This document shows, one piece after another, positions 7,220 to 15,362 of a DNA stretch of 64,000 nucleotides; positions within the stretch are counted from its first letter, which is position 1, and each line of letters starts with the position of its first letter. Source of the DNA: a virus. Where the stretch lies: IMG/VR virus record IMGVR_UViG_3300020147_000001, positions 1-64,000 of that record; one strand, 5' to 3'. The position numbers and the translations under genes are program-made. The notes beneath the pieces are model-generated. The model worked only from the letters and a program-made list of their open reading frames with translations, ran no database searches and had not been told where the DNA came from.

Positions 7220-7648
7220 ATGACCGCAATCCACACCAGTCCCAAGTTCAAGCCCGGTTCCATCGGCGCCACTGTCCAAAGGCTCGGCGAAGCCAACCCC
7301 GGCATGAAAGCCGACGCCATGTACCAAGCGGTACTCGCGGCTGGCCACAAGTGCGCGAAGAGCACCGTCTTACAGCTGCGGTCCGTGCTCGGCTACGTGG
7401 ACAGCGCACGCAGCGCTGCGCAGACGGCCGCTGTTGCCGCCAAGAAAGCCAAGCGCCGCACAAAGAAAGGCGTCAAGCGCGGCCCGTACAAAACCAGCAA
7501 GGCCAAGGCAGCGGAGCCGGCCACCAATGGCCACACGACCGAGCCAGCGCTCCCAGGTGACTCCGGACGCGAGTTCCGTGCGCTGGTGTCGCGCATCGGC
7601 ACGGACGCCGCTGACCGGATGCTCGCCGCCGTAAAGCAGGGGCGCTGA
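7220..7648 (+). CDS. Basic protein with Lys-rich tail, nucleoid-like
   Basis: 142 aa. The N-terminal half is helical; residues about 74-95 (KKAKRRTKKGVKRGPYK) form a highly basic linker of the type seen in nucleoid-associated proteins, followed by a compact helical C-terminus. DNA or RNA binding is likely by charge; no family is certain. Confidence 0.55.
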   Translation: MTAIHTSPKFKPGSIGATVQRLGEANPGMKADAMYQAVLAAGHKCAKSTVLQLRSVLGYVDSARSAAQTAAVAAKKAKRRTKKGVKRGPYKTSKAKAAEPATNGHTTEPALPGDSGREFRALVSRIGTDAADRMLAAVKQGR

Positions 7649-7650
7649 CC

Positions 7651-7821
7651 ATGGCGGTGCGCTGCAAGCCGGACTGCGACGAGTGCTGTTGCAAGCCTTG
7701 CGCTTTGTGCATAGAGCGCGAGCGGGAAGGCTACAGCGAAGACGAGATCACCGAAGTGATCCCCGACATGGAAGCGCATGTCCGGGAGCTGGACGCGGCC
7801 TATGCAAGCTCCGAAGAATAA
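7651..7821 (+). CDS. Cys-rich mini-protein, 56 aa
   Basis: Cysteines are crowded at the start (CKPDCDECCCKPCALC), followed by an acidic helical tail. Probably zinc-binding. It starts two bases after the preceding stop and overlaps the next gene by 20 bases. Confidence 0.6.
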   Translation: MAVRCKPDCDECCCKPCALCIEREREGYSEDEITEVIPDMEAHVRELDAAYASSEE

Positions 7822-8176
7822 CCCCGTGTTCTGGCGCAGCCGCGCCGACCTCATTCGCGAGCTCGCGGACGCAGGGCTGTCTACGAAGGCCATCCGCGAG
7901 CGCTGCGTGGCTGAAGGCTACGAAGCACCAAAGCGCGAGGCGATCTACCGCGCGAAGACCTACGAAGCGCAGGGTCGGCCGCTCGCATCGCGCCCGAGCT
8001 ATTACCACCTGTGGAAGTTCTTCTTGGAAGAGTACGACCGCGCCTACCGCGCGGGCCGGCTCATCGCCATCACGCAAGAAATGAAGCGCCTGATCGACGT
8101 AGCTGAAAGCTGCGTCACCCAGGACCAAACACGCGAACCCATCACAGACCGACGAAAACGAAAGGCCAAACGCTAA
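7802..8176 (+). CDS. HTH-like DNA-binding protein
   Basis: 124 aa from the ATG at 7802 (a longer frame from 7778 is possible). Residues 15-40 (LIRELADAGLSTKAIRERC) fit a helix-turn-helix of the resolvase or terminase-small-subunit type, with a basic C-terminal tail. Its targets are unknown; it could be an early regulator. Confidence 0.5.
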   Translation: MQAPKNNPVFWRSRADLIRELADAGLSTKAIRERCVAEGYEAPKREAIYRAKTYEAQGRPLASRPSYYHLWKFFLEEYDRAYRAGRLIAITQEMKRLIDVAESCVTQDQTREPITDRRKRKAKR

Positions 8177-8385
8177 TGCACTACCTCACCGCGCTCGTAT
8201 TCTGTTTCATCTTCAACGCCCTTTTTTGTGGCGGCTGCGCGCCAGCAAGCCCCGTTCAAGCGCAACCGACCGAATACGGCGGCCGATGCATGGGCATCCG
8301 GCCACTCTGCGGTCCAGGTCTGCACCCCGAGTGCATTTGCTACGACGCGTTCGGAAACAACTGCACGTGGCAATGCGTGCACTGA
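8176..8385 (+). CDS. Secreted Cys-rich protein, possible lipoprotein
   Basis: 69 aa. A hydrophobic signal segment (LTALVFCFIFNALF) is followed by GGCAPAS, a possible but non-ideal lipobox, then a mature part with six further cysteines. It starts in a TAATG overlap. It may be an exported disulphide-rich peptide. Confidence 0.55.
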   Translation: MHYLTALVFCFIFNALFCGGCAPASPVQAQPTEYGGRCMGIRPLCGPGLHPECICYDAFGNNCTWQCVH

Positions 8386-8423
8386 GCTAACACCCCAACC
8401 CACCCACGCAAAGGAAGCCGACC

Positions 8424-8651
8424 ATGATGACACCAGAGGAACTCGCCAAGGCCGCGTCTAACCACGCGCTGCAGACCGCGCTCTTGGATGCGTACATCGA
8501 AGACGAATGCGGAGACATCGACACGGAGCTGGACCGCGTGGTCGACATGCTTCGCCGCGACTCGGCGCATGAGCTTCTGTGCGGACGCGATGCCGAGAGG
8601 CGCTTGATCGACAACATCATTGCGCGCCTAGAGCGGCACGAACATCGCTGA
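8424..8651 (+). CDS. Hypothetical acidic helical protein
   Basis: 75 aa, strongly acidic and helical, with AAAGGAAGCC before the ATG. No motif recognised. Confidence 0.6.
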   Translation: MMTPEELAKAASNHALQTALLDAYIEDECGDIDTELDRVVDMLRRDSAHELLCGRDAERRLIDNIIARLERHEHR

Positions 8652-8677
8652 CAATCACCCCTGAAAGGACGCGCTAC

Positions 8678-8851
8678 ATGAACAACAACAACAAGCTGTG
8701 CTTGACCCTGATCGTCATAGAATTGATGACGCTCGGGTATTTGATCTACGACGAAATGGTCGCAAACCCTCAACGGCGAGCTTCGGGCGAATCACTCGAG
8801 CGTGGCAGAGCCAACTTAGGCCGGTACATCCAGGACCGGACCACGCGCTAG
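8678..8851 (+). CDS. Single-span membrane protein, 57 aa
   Basis: ATG at 8678 after GAAAGGACGCGCTAC. Residues 7-24 (LCLTLIVIELMTLGYLIY) form one membrane span, followed by a basic soluble tail. Confidence 0.6.
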   Translation: MNNNNKLCLTLIVIELMTLGYLIYDEMVANPQRRASGESLERGRANLGRYIQDRTTR

Positions 8852-8931
8852 GAAAGTACGTAGGGGCCGCGTGCACCATGCGCGCGGCCCCCGTCCATCA
8901 GGAACGACCAGATAGGAGCTGAGAATAGCAC

Positions 8932-9120
8932 GTGGCCATCGAGACGATCGAAAACCCTAAGACATCTTTCGTCTACAAGTGGCATTGCGCCTATACGCCT
9001 TGCAGCGCCTATCTGCGCGGCACCATCGGTGACGCGGTTGCGCGTGGCCTGGACTCCATCTCCTTCGACTGCCCGCACTGCGCGCGGCGCACCATCGTTC
9101 CCTTGAGGCCCGAGCAGTGA
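8932..9120 (+). CDS. Zinc-ribbon mini-protein
   Basis: 62 aa from the GTG at 8932 after AGGAGCTGAG. One CAYTPC pair near residue 19 and one CPHC pair near 48 form a ribbon. Stop overlaps the next GTG start. Confidence 0.6.
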   Translation: MAIETIENPKTSFVYKWHCAYTPCSAYLRGTIGDAVARGLDSISFDCPHCARRTIVPLRPEQ

Positions 9121-9410
9121 CCAAGCGCAAACCTCACCCGCTGGAAGGCACGCTTGAACGCTCGCGTGTAGCGCTCGATGAGGGCGCGCTAGTCCACAAC
9201 GCGATCTACGTCATCCGGAACGCGTGGGGTCGCATCGGGCTCGCGCGGCGCGAGGCAGAGGCACTCGTTGCGGCCTACTTCAAAGCAAAGTCCGCGCTCT
9301 ACGAAGCGCAGATCGAGGCACAGCGGTCGGCCGATGATGCAGCCGCACAGCGTGCCCTCGTTGAACTCTTGACTAACGAGTTGGACCAAAAACAGAAGGG
9401 ACACAGCTAA
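9117..9410 (+). CDS. Hypothetical helical protein
   Basis: 97 aa, long amphipathic helices (RREAEALVAAYFKAKSALYE and so on), probably a coiled coil. GTG start coupled to the upstream stop. Confidence 0.6.
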   Translation: MTKRKPHPLEGTLERSRVALDEGALVHNAIYVIRNAWGRIGLARREAEALVAAYFKAKSALYEAQIEAQRSADDAAAQRALVELLTNELDQKQKGHS

Positions 9411-9411
9411 C

Positions 9412-9639
9412 ATGACTACACCGAAACCGCTTTACGAACGCGCCCGCGAAGCGGGCGCTGAAGCCCGCGCTAAGCAGCTAAGCGAACTGTCAACCGCAGT
9501 TTTCACGCACGAGCAGGCCTTGAACGGGTTCGTTCTCTTCATGTGCAAAGAGCAACCGGGCACCGAAGCCGCTTGGCGTCAGTTCGCTGTCGCCTTCGAC
9601 CCACGAAACAAGCGCTGGGCGGAAGGGAACGACGACTGA
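9412..9639 (+). CDS. Hypothetical protein
   Basis: 75 aa, helical, Ala/Glu-rich. Starts right after the previous stop with AGAAGGGACACAGCTAAC upstream, a relaxed form of the recurrent ribosome-binding motif. Confidence 0.6.
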   Translation: MTTPKPLYERAREAGAEARAKQLSELSTAVFTHEQALNGFVLFMCKEQPGTEAAWRQFAVAFDPRNKRWAEGNDD

Positions 9640-9640
9640 C

Positions 9641-9847
9641 ATGAAGGTTCTCGAAGAGCCCACGTACAAAGGCCCGCGCTCATACACGTTTCGCTGCAAA
9701 AACACGCGCTGCGGAGCCAAGCTCCAAGCCACCGAAGACGAGGGCAAGATTCACTACGACCAGCGCGACGGTGACAGTTACGAGTTCCATTGCGTGTGCT
9801 GCGGACACGCCAACTACATCGACGTGCATTGCTTCGACGGGCGCTAA
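9641..9847 (+). CDS. Zinc-ribbon mini-protein
   Basis: 68 aa. CKNTRC near residue 19 and CVCC near 51 with intervening beta strands form a zinc ribbon resembling transcription-factor-type ribbons. Function unknown. Confidence 0.65.
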   Translation: MKVLEEPTYKGPRSYTFRCKNTRCGAKLQATEDEGKIHYDQRDGDSYEFHCVCCGHANYIDVHCFDGR

Positions 9848-9848
9848 C

Positions 9849-10070
9849 ATGCGGAAACTCACGCTTCAGAGCACCTGCCTCGTGACCGAGGACGGACCGC
9901 ACGACGTGATTGCTCGGCCCGGCGCGCGCAACATGTACGGCTGCCTTCCGTGCCCCCGCTGCGGCGCGGGATACCGCGCCGCCTTCAAGCGCAAAGGTGT
10001 TTGGAAAATCCTGTGCGACGAGTGCGGGCATGAGCAGAAGGCTGTGCTCGGCAACGGCTACGCCGGATAG
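9849..10070 (+). CDS. Zinc-ribbon mini-protein
   Basis: 73 aa from the ATG at 9849. [11 protein letters not shown] near residue 32 and CDECGHE near 57 form a ribbon. It is the last gene of the rightward early operon and converges on the amine oxidase, overlapping its end by 13 bases. Confidence 0.65.
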   Translation: MRKLTLQSTCLVTEDGPHDVIARPGARNMYGCLPCPRCGAGYRAAFKRKGVWKILCDECGHEQKAVLGNGYAG

Positions 10071-11380
10071 AGCGCGATCAACCGATCGGCTTCGCGCTTG
10101 CCGCTCGCGTATGCACCGGGCACTTGCGCGAAGCCGGTATCGAGCGTCGCCTCGCCTGCAAAGCAGAGTTTGTTGCTCGCCACCGGCGCACGCAGGAGCG
10201 CGCGATCACCGAGCTTCGTCTGCATGTTGCACGTGGAGTACGCGCCGCGCGCGTACGGGTCTTGGCCCCAGCGCGTAACCTTCACGCTGATCGGATCGGG
10301 TGCGGCGGCGCTGACCGTCGCGCGCAAGCGCACCATGGCCTCGGCGGCAATCTGCGCGTCGGTCCAGCCCTCGCGCTCGAGCGCAGCATCACCCACCAAC
10401 CAGCCCATCAGCACGGGCTTGCCGGTGACGTGCTGCATGTTGAGGAACGTGCTGAACGCGCCGCGCACGGGGCTCGACGTGCCAAGCACAGCCCGGTCAG
10501 CAGGCCAAAACTGCGTGCCCGCTGGGAACTCCAAAAAGCACTTGTTCAGAAGGCCCGAGCCGAGGCGTGAGATCGCGCCAGCTTTGGCCGTGGGCAGCGC
10601 AGGCGTGAACAGGATGGTGTTTGCTTTGAGCACGCCGATCGGCACCGTCACGATCACGTGTGCGGCCGTGTGGACGGCCGCGCTTGTGGCGACAAGGGCC
10701 TGCGCTCCTGAGTAGTCGATGCTCGACACTGGCTCGCTGAGCCGAATGTCGAGGCCCGCCGCGAGCTGCGTTGCGACCTGGCTGAAGCCTCCGGGGAATG
10801 CCGTGTTGTCGCCTTCGGAAGACGACATAAACGCGTCCCACGCCTGTGCGTCGCCGTAGTTTGGCACCAGCTCGAGCGCGGCCTCAGCGGGGATTTTACT
10901 CGCGGTGTTGGCGAACTCGGTGTCGAGCGCGGCCGTTGTGAAGTTGGCAATGAGCCCTGACGAGTAGCTGCCGAACCCACCTGTCGCAGCGTGGATGTCC
11001 ACCACCGTCTGCATCGAGCGCCGGCCGTGAAACACCGAGTTCCACGACACAGCATCCACAAGCCGGTACTTCAGATCGTTCCAGATCGCCTGTGTGATCA
11101 CAGTCGGCAGACCGTTCGTCCGGAAGTAGGTCATCTTGCGGAAGTCGCTGTTGACCGTGGCGAGGCTCATGCCCGCGACGAGCGACTCGAAGTCGGTCTG
11201 ATTGCCGTGGATCCACGTCGCACCGAGCTCGACCGTCGTGCCGCTCGGGTTCGTGCTCGTGTGCACGCGTCCGCCGATGCGATCGCGCGCCTCGAGCACC
11301 ACCACCTCGAAGCCCGCCGCCTTGAGCCGCTGCGCCGCCGCGAGGCCTGCAATGCCAGCACCTACCACAATCACTTTCAC
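10058..11380 (-). CDS. Flavin-containing amine oxidase
   Basis: 440 aa from the GTG at 11380, which overlaps the endolysin stop (GTGA) and follows GAGGTAGG; the frame stays open upstream. The N-terminus is a Rossmann FAD-binding motif ([17 protein letters not shown]), then EARDRIGGR about residue 34, as in monoamine and polyamine oxidases. The C-terminal [19 protein letters not shown] segment matches the family FAD-contacting motif. Length is normal. These enzymes oxidise amines with O2, releasing aldehyde, H2O2 and ammonia. There is no signal peptide, so it is probably cytoplasmic. Coupling to a lysis gene is odd. The substrate cannot be read from sequence. Confidence 0.85.
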   Translation of the reverse strand: MKVIVVGAGIAGLAAAQRLKAAGFEVVVLEARDRIGGRVHTSTNPSGTTVELGATWIHGNQTDFESLVAGMSLATVNSDFRKMTYFRTNGLPTVITQAIWNDLKYRLVDAVSWNSVFHGRRSMQTVVDIHAATGGFGSYSSGLIANFTTAALDTEFANTASKIPAEAALELVPNYGDAQAWDAFMSSSEGDNTAFPGGFSQVATQLAAGLDIRLSEPVSSIDYSGAQALVATSAAVHTAAHVIVTVPIGVLKANTILFTPALPTAKAGAISRLGSGLLNKCFLEFPAGTQFWPADRAVLGTSSPVRGAFSTFLNMQHVTGKPVLMGWLVGDAALEREGWTDAQIAAEAMVRLRATVSAAAPDPISVKVTRWGQDPYARGAYSTCNMQTKLGDRALLRAPVASNKLCFAGEATLDTGFAQVPGAYASGKREADRLIALYPA

Positions 11381-11958
11381 CACTGGCCTACCTCGAAGTG
11401 CATAGCGTCTCGCTGCTTTGGCGACCAATCGATGCCACATACGATTCCTGCTTCCCACGTTTCCCCGTTGGGGTCGGTGACAGGCACGCGTACCTCGCGC
11501 GCCAACTCGATCACGCGATGCAGACTGCCCGGGTGGCCCTTCGGCACGCCGGGCTGACCTTGCTTGTTGCCAGCAGCGCTGTGGTTCAGGTCCATCGCGA
11601 TGCCGCGCGAGTGACGCGACAGGAAGCTATTCCAGTCGCGCGTAGGGTTCGTGGTCTTCGGCAGGTTCTTCGCCATGCGCATAAGACGCGGCACAAAAGA
11701 CCCGCCGAACTCCTTCACCTCGCCGCACGCCTCTTTGTCCCAGCTGCGAAACCAAGCCTGGAACACCGGAGCCGCGCGCTTGTGCACGCGCACGCCGCGC
11801 AGAATGCCAGTGGGGATCGGTAGCTTGAGCGTGACCAGATTCTCGCTCTCCCACTTGAGCGGAACCTTGACCCTGCCGTCTTGATCGCACGTGTAGGTGA
11901 GATCGAAGCTCGACCACAACCGTACTTTACTCAGCTGTTTGCACCGAAGAACGGGCAT
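11377..11958 (-). CDS. M15-family peptidoglycan peptidase, endolysin
   Basis: 193 aa. I chose the ATG at 11958, preceded by GGGAGGAGT. The C-terminal half has the D-Ala-D-Ala/L-Ala-D-Glu peptidase signature: [12 protein letters not shown] about residues 120-131 (zinc His and Asp) and DAMHFEV near the end (third zinc ligand). The N-terminal ~90 residues are beta-rich and may bind cell wall. It cleaves peptide bonds in peptidoglycan at lysis. No signal peptide, so a holin or other release is needed. Confidence 0.8.
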   Translation of the reverse strand: MPVLRCKQLSKVRLWSSFDLTYTCDQDGRVKVPLKWESENLVTLKLPIPTGILRGVRVHKRAAPVFQAWFRSWDKEACGEVKEFGGSFVPRLMRMAKNLPKTTNPTRDWNSFLSRHSRGIAMDLNHSAAGNKQGQPGVPKGHPGSLHRVIELAREVRVPVTDPNGETWEAGIVCGIDWSPKQRDAMHFEVGQW

Positions 11959-12230
11959 GACTCCTCCCGGTTCCAACGCGACAGCTCCACCGTGCACAGC
12001 ACACACTGAGGCTTCGCGAGCCTGCGATATCCCTGATCGCCCGGCTTCCACGAGCTGTACTGATTCCAGACGTGCTGGACATGCCGTGGGGCGATCGGGG
12101 CCGGCGGCGGGACGGTGGCGACAACAGAGCTGGAAGGCCCGGCTGCCTTCCGCCAATGGCGTACCGCATGCCAGAGACGTACAGCAGCCGGGACCAAGCG
12201 CAGCGCACGGTGCCAACTACTCAGCCGCAC
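11931..12230 (-). CDS. Hypothetical protein upstream of endolysin
   Basis: 99 aa. Hydrophobic and basic N-terminus, Pro-rich middle, and a convincing C-terminus with a CVLC pair. It overlaps the endolysin start by 28 bases. A small lysis or export accessory is conceivable. Confidence 0.5.
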   Translation of the reverse strand: MRLSSWHRALRLVPAAVRLWHAVRHWRKAAGPSSSVVATVPPPAPIAPRHVQHVWNQYSSWKPGDQGYRRLAKPQCVLCTVELSRWNREESCPFFGANS

Positions 12231-12348
12231 GCATTATATGTAGCACAGATCACAAACGGAATGCATTTGCGTCACGCACGTATTGCGTTGTTTTTAGCGG
12301 CATTGTGAGTGTTTTGCGCTGTGCGCCCTACTTAATCGAAGGCTGGTT
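12231..12348 (-). promoter_or_regulatory. Promoter region with TATAAT
   Basis: On the minus strand a perfect -10 hexamer TATAAT (12233-12238) lies just before the 11931 gene; the -35 region is weak (ATTCCG or TTGTGA, spacing not ideal). It would drive the small-protein / endolysin / amine oxidase operon. Confidence 0.45.
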
Positions 12349-13110
12349 TCAGGTCCCGTACAGAAGCTGCGGAAGCAGCTCGACGAACTCTGTTCTGAAG
12401 CGAAACACGTAGGCGATGCCGTAGCCATCGGCGTGCGCTTGGTTGTACTGGCACGGAACGAAGCCGGCTTTGTTGTTGTCGTCTTCGTCTTGCCCGAGCC
12501 AGATCGGATCGCCGTTCTTGTTCAGCTTCATACCGGCCCACACGTCATAGACGCCGTCGCGCAGGTGATGGCACCAATGGATCAAGCTGTCGTCCTCGAA
12601 GAACTTGTGCTTGCGCTTTTTCGCTGCGCCGACAAACGTCGGCACGAGCCGGCACACGCCCACGCTTTCAAGATAGGGCTTCAGTCCCGGCATCCACGGC
12701 GCATTGCGCGCGTCGTATCCGAAGTCGTAGCCGATGTCGCGCAGCGCGCGCGTACACAGCGCGCGCGAGCTCTGCCGCATCATGCTTCGGTAGTCCGCAC
12801 TGTCCGGCCAATCGCGCCAGCCTGGGATGTAGATTGAGCGCGTGACGACGTAGTCCTGCCCCATCCAGCGCGCGGCAACGAACGGCTCCTTGCCGATGCC
12901 AGTGCCGATCACTTTACCGTGCTCCGCCAAGCTGAGCAGCGAGCCATTCGCCGATCTCTTTCTCTTCTCGCGTTGGCTCATGCCGCGCTGCGCGCTTTCC
13001 CGCAGCCGCAGCTCCGGGTTCGCTTCGCGCATTTGCTCCCGCACGAGGTCGAGCAGCGTTTGCCGCGGCTTTCGTTTTCCCCACCGGCTCGAACGCTTCG
13101 AGTTCCACAT
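12349..13110 (-). CDS. Unrecognised protein, 253 aa
   Basis: Basic N-terminal helices followed by an aromatic-rich domain (WMGQDYVVTRS, YIPGWRDWPD, DVWAGMKLNKNG, FRFRTEFVELLPQLLYG). The ATG at 13110 has a strong GAGGAG site, but its first ~65 codons overlap the gene at 12914-13273 in another frame; a later ATG at 12981 would shorten the overlap. Position among replication genes suggests early DNA metabolism, without a family match. Confidence 0.55.
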   Translation of the reverse strand: MWNSKRSSRWGKRKPRQTLLDLVREQMREANPELRLRESAQRGMSQREKRKRSANGSLLSLAEHGKVIGTGIGKEPFVAARWMGQDYVVTRSIYIPGWRDWPDSADYRSMMRQSSRALCTRALRDIGYDFGYDARNAPWMPGLKPYLESVGVCRLVPTFVGAAKKRKHKFFEDDSLIHWCHHLRDGVYDVWAGMKLNKNGDPIWLGQDEDDNNKAGFVPCQYNQAHADGYGIAYVFRFRTEFVELLPQLLYGT

Positions 13111-13273
13111 GCCGCTCCTCTTCCCTCTTCACCATCAGCACATCGAAGATAGTCATCTGGCCGCGCGCTTCCAGCACTGTTTGCTGCTCGCGTTCTGACA
13201 GCTTGGGCTCAGAAAGCGTTTTTGTCTTCTTCGTTTTTGGTTTGTACTGGTACGGCTTTTTGGGGCGACTCAT
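12914..13273 (-). CDS. Basic hypothetical protein
   Basis: 119 aa from the ATG at 13273, which overlaps the upstream stop (ATGA). Lys-rich N-terminus, central VLEARGQMTIFDVLMVKREE, Ala/Arg-rich linker and an acidic C-terminal helix (EKEIGEWLAAQLGG). The last 197 bases also encode the start of the next gene. Confidence 0.5.
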   Translation of the reverse strand: MSRPKKPYQYKPKTKKTKTLSEPKLSEREQQTVLEARGQMTIFDVLMVKREEERHVELEAFEPVGKTKAAANAARPRAGANARSEPGAAAAGKRAARHEPTREEKEIGEWLAAQLGGAR

Positions 13274-13518
13274 GACGCCCTCGCCGTGAGATCGAGCGGG
13301 CACTTCATGCAAGGCAGCACCTGCCAGTCCTCGCCGCTGCCCTTGATGTCTCGGTCGTTTGCGGGATCGAGCAAGCGAAAGACCTGGCTGAGCTTCGCGC
13401 GTGGTGCAAAACGGCGCACAAGCTGCTGCAAAAGCAGCGCACCACACCGCTCGCACTCGAGCTGCATCGCGGGTTCGTGGGGACGCACGGTGATCGTCCC
13501 GATGCTGTGCCGGCTCAT
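13270..13518 (-). CDS. Zinc-ribbon hypothetical protein
   Basis: 82 aa from the ATG at 13518 overlapping the upstream stop. CERC near residue 22 and CMKC near 72 could form one zinc site. Lies between the replication-type protein and a basic protein in a four-gene coupled run. Confidence 0.55.
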   Translation of the reverse strand: MSRHSIGTITVRPHEPAMQLECERCGALLLQQLVRRFAPRAKLSQVFRLLDPANDRDIKGSGEDWQVLPCMKCPLDLTARAS

Positions 13519-14540
13519 GTGCCCACCGCCTCGAGCTCGGGTGCTTGCGCCATACGCTTGCGCAAGTTCGAGGAGATCAAGCGGCTCATCACGGCCGGGT
13601 CTGGTTCGTCGAGACACTCACGGATGGCGCCGTTGATCTCAGCCTGCTGGATGCGCTCGGCCTCGCGTTGCCACGCGGGCGGCTCCCATTGCTGGCGCGG
13701 AGCGCTCGCCTGTGGCTTCGGAGCACTGGGGGCGGCGCCAAGGAACTCCGGAGGGTTTGCCGCGGCCCACACGAGCGGATAGGCCCGCTGTGCGGCCCGT
13801 TCGCTGCCTAGCAGCCCGTCGCATACCCGCTTGGCCAACGTGATCGCATCCGAACGCCAGTCTTCCTGTGAGCTAGCCAACAAACACCACTCAGCGAGCC
13901 GGCGCGCGGAGTTGCGGTCTGGCTTGGGCGTGAAGCCTGCGACCTGCTTTCCCTTGTCGCGCATGTAGTCGCAGATGCGCTCTGTGAGCTGACGGAGCTG
14001 GGCTTCTGGCGTGGGGCCTGGCTTGGGCAAGTCAGGCGGAGGCTCCGGAAGGGGAGGACGAAACGAGACCGGCTCTTCGGGTTTCGTCTCTGCCCTCTCG
14101 GGCTGATCACCCTCGGGGGGGGTCGCGCGCACGCGCGTCTCCCTCTCTTCTCTTTCTAATTTAATCTGATCTGTCGGATCGACATCGAGTGTTTCCGATG
14201 GTTTAGCTTGAGTTGGGAATGCCGAAGTGCCGACTTCGGTATTCCGATCGCAGTCCGATCGGATCTCAGTCGAGATCCGAACTTCGGATCCGAGGTCGAT
14301 CAGGAACCCTTCGGCGAACAGTTTGTCGATCGCGCGCTGTGCGTTAACCCGGTCGCCTTTCTTAGGCGCGTCGAGATCGCGCACGATGTGCGCGCGTCGG
14401 ATGTTCAGCACACCGCCATCAGACTGACGCCATAGCTCTCCCATGATCAGACGTGGGTAGAGATCCAGATCGCGCCAAGCCAAAGGCATAACCGCATGCG
14501 CTGGCTTAAACGGATACCCCACCTTATTGCGTAGGCTCAT
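13515..14540 (-). CDS. Replication initiator-like protein
   Basis: 341 aa. The N-terminal ~95 residues look like a winged helix (LYPRLIMGELWRQSDGGVLN ... AQRAIDKLFAEGFLIDLGSE), as in phage O-like initiators and DnaD-like proteins. A long Pro/Glu-rich linker (about 100-180) leads to a helical C-terminal domain. Palindromes resembling an origin lie inside the gene (14215-14300), as in lambda O. Probably binds the origin and recruits a helicase; that role is inferred. Confidence 0.6.
   Translation of the reverse strand: MSLRNKVGYPFKPAHAVMPLAWRDLDLYPRLIMGELWRQSDGGVLNIRRAHIVRDLDAPKKGDRVNAQRAIDKLFAEGFLIDLGSEVRISTEIRSDCDRNTEVGTSAFPTQAKPSETLDVDPTDQIKLEREERETRVRATPPEGDQPERAETKPEEPVSFRPPLPEPPPDLPKPGPTPEAQLRQLTERICDYMRDKGKQVAGFTPKPDRNSARRLAEWCLLASSQEDWRSDAITLAKRVCDGLLGSERAAQRAYPLVWAAANPPEFLGAAPSAPKPQASAPRQQWEPPAWQREAERIQQAEINGAIRECLDEPDPAVMSRLISSNLRKRMAQAPELEAVGT
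14215..14305. other. Origin-like palindrome cluster
   Basis: Within the initiator-like gene: CCGAAGT-GCCG-ACTTCGG at about 14222-14239, then TCCGATCGGA, GATCTCAGTCGAGATC, TCCGAACTTCGGA and CGGATCCG in under 60 bp. Dense overlapping palindromes inside an initiator gene recall the lambda ori in gene O. Confidence 0.4.
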
Positions 14541-14824
14541 TGCGCACCGCCAAGCCGCGCGCTTGCATGTAGGGAAACTCCGGTGTACGACACCCTTGAA
14601 GAAAGCATTTCAGTCTCCATATTGGGCGCTGAGCCGGGACAAGCCGACGCCCTGTTTGTTGTGACGGATTGAGAAAGCACAGACGGCTGTGGGCCGTCTG
14701 TGACTTGGTTGCTGGAACCCAGCGGCTGAACAACTGTTTTGCTCGCTGACACATCGTGGGTAAGTGGCTTGTCGGGGTGCTGCCTGACAAGCCACGCGTT
14801 CTTTCGACGAAGACAAAAAGTCAT
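14537..14824 (-). CDS. Hypothetical protein
   Basis: 95 aa; ATG at 14824 follows an ideal GGAGG with 5-base spacing. Basic N-terminus, Ser/Thr-rich remainder. The coding region contains two 10-bp perfect hairpins (14678-14702 and 14764-14795), so the segment may act partly as RNA. Confidence 0.45.
   Translation of the reverse strand: MTFCLRRKNAWLVRQHPDKPLTHDVSASKTVVQPLGSSNQVTDGPQPSVLSQSVTTNRASACPGSAPNMETEMLSSRVSYTGVSLHASARLGGAQ
14678..14795. promoter_or_regulatory. Two strong hairpins, attenuator-like
   Basis: CACAGACGGC-TGTGG-GCCGTCTGTG at 14678-14702 and GTGGCTTGTC-N12-GACAAGCCAC at 14764-14795. Both are perfect 10-bp stems in the leader part of the replication operon. No T-run follows, so processing or attenuation is more likely than simple termination. 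Confidence 0.4.
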
Positions 14825-15050
14825 TCAATCCTCCTATTGCGTGGGTGGGTTGGTGAGACAGACCGCAAAAACGACACCGCCGCCGTCAGCTGCACAGGCT
14901 CTAGTAGGGGTACTCAGAGCGCAGAAGACGGCGGCGTAGTCGTAACCGAGAGCAAACAGCGCGCGGGGGACTCCGCGACAGGGCTGAGAGCGCTCAGCGC
15001 AAATTGCAGGGGGATGCAAGTTGCGGTCAGTGCCTCGGCCCCGAATGACT
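14825..15050. other. Gap without a convincing gene
   Basis: Minus-strand frames are open, one giving a hydrophobic stretch (FALGYDYAAVFCALS), but no start codon with a ribosome-binding site supports a gene. I see no clear RNA or repeat. Confidence 0.4.
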
Positions 15051-15362
15051 TCATGCGGTCCTCTTAGGACGGTCCCAGCTGTCAGCCGGCACGAAGCATA
15101 GCGCCTCGAACGCCTTTCGTAGAGGCATTCCTGGCGTCTGCAGACCATTAAGCACACGTGACACACTTGCCTGCGAGTGGTTGAGCCGCACCGACAAGTC
15201 ATCCAAACTTCGGATGCCGAAGAGCCGCATGTAGGACAACACGGCCACAACGGGGTCGAGTGTAGGTGCGACTTCCTTGAACACCGTTCGGCCGGTCGCG
15301 CAGTCGCGACACACCTTGTCCACGTAAGGCTTGTATTTGTGCTGGATCAGTACCCTCGTCAT
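15051..15362 (-). CDS. Cro/CI-type HTH regulator
   Basis: 103 aa. Residues about 50-72 (SLDDLSVRLNHSQASVSRVL) are a helix-turn-helix of the Cro/XRE or LacI type, where QASVSRVL is the recognition helix. Divergent from the plus-strand recombination operon; the intergenic ATCGATATTTGA repeats are its likely operators. Probably the switch regulator of early transcription. Confidence 0.65.
   Translation of the reverse strand: MTRVLIQHKYKPYVDKVCRDCATGRTVFKEVAPTLDPVVAVLSYMRLFGIRSLDDLSVRLNHSQASVSRVLNGLQTPGMPLRKAFEALCFVPADSWDRPKRTA

Noticed and set aside
14834-15250. 138-aa minus-strand frame
   Set aside because: Its first half lies inside the HTH regulator gene and no start fits the second half.
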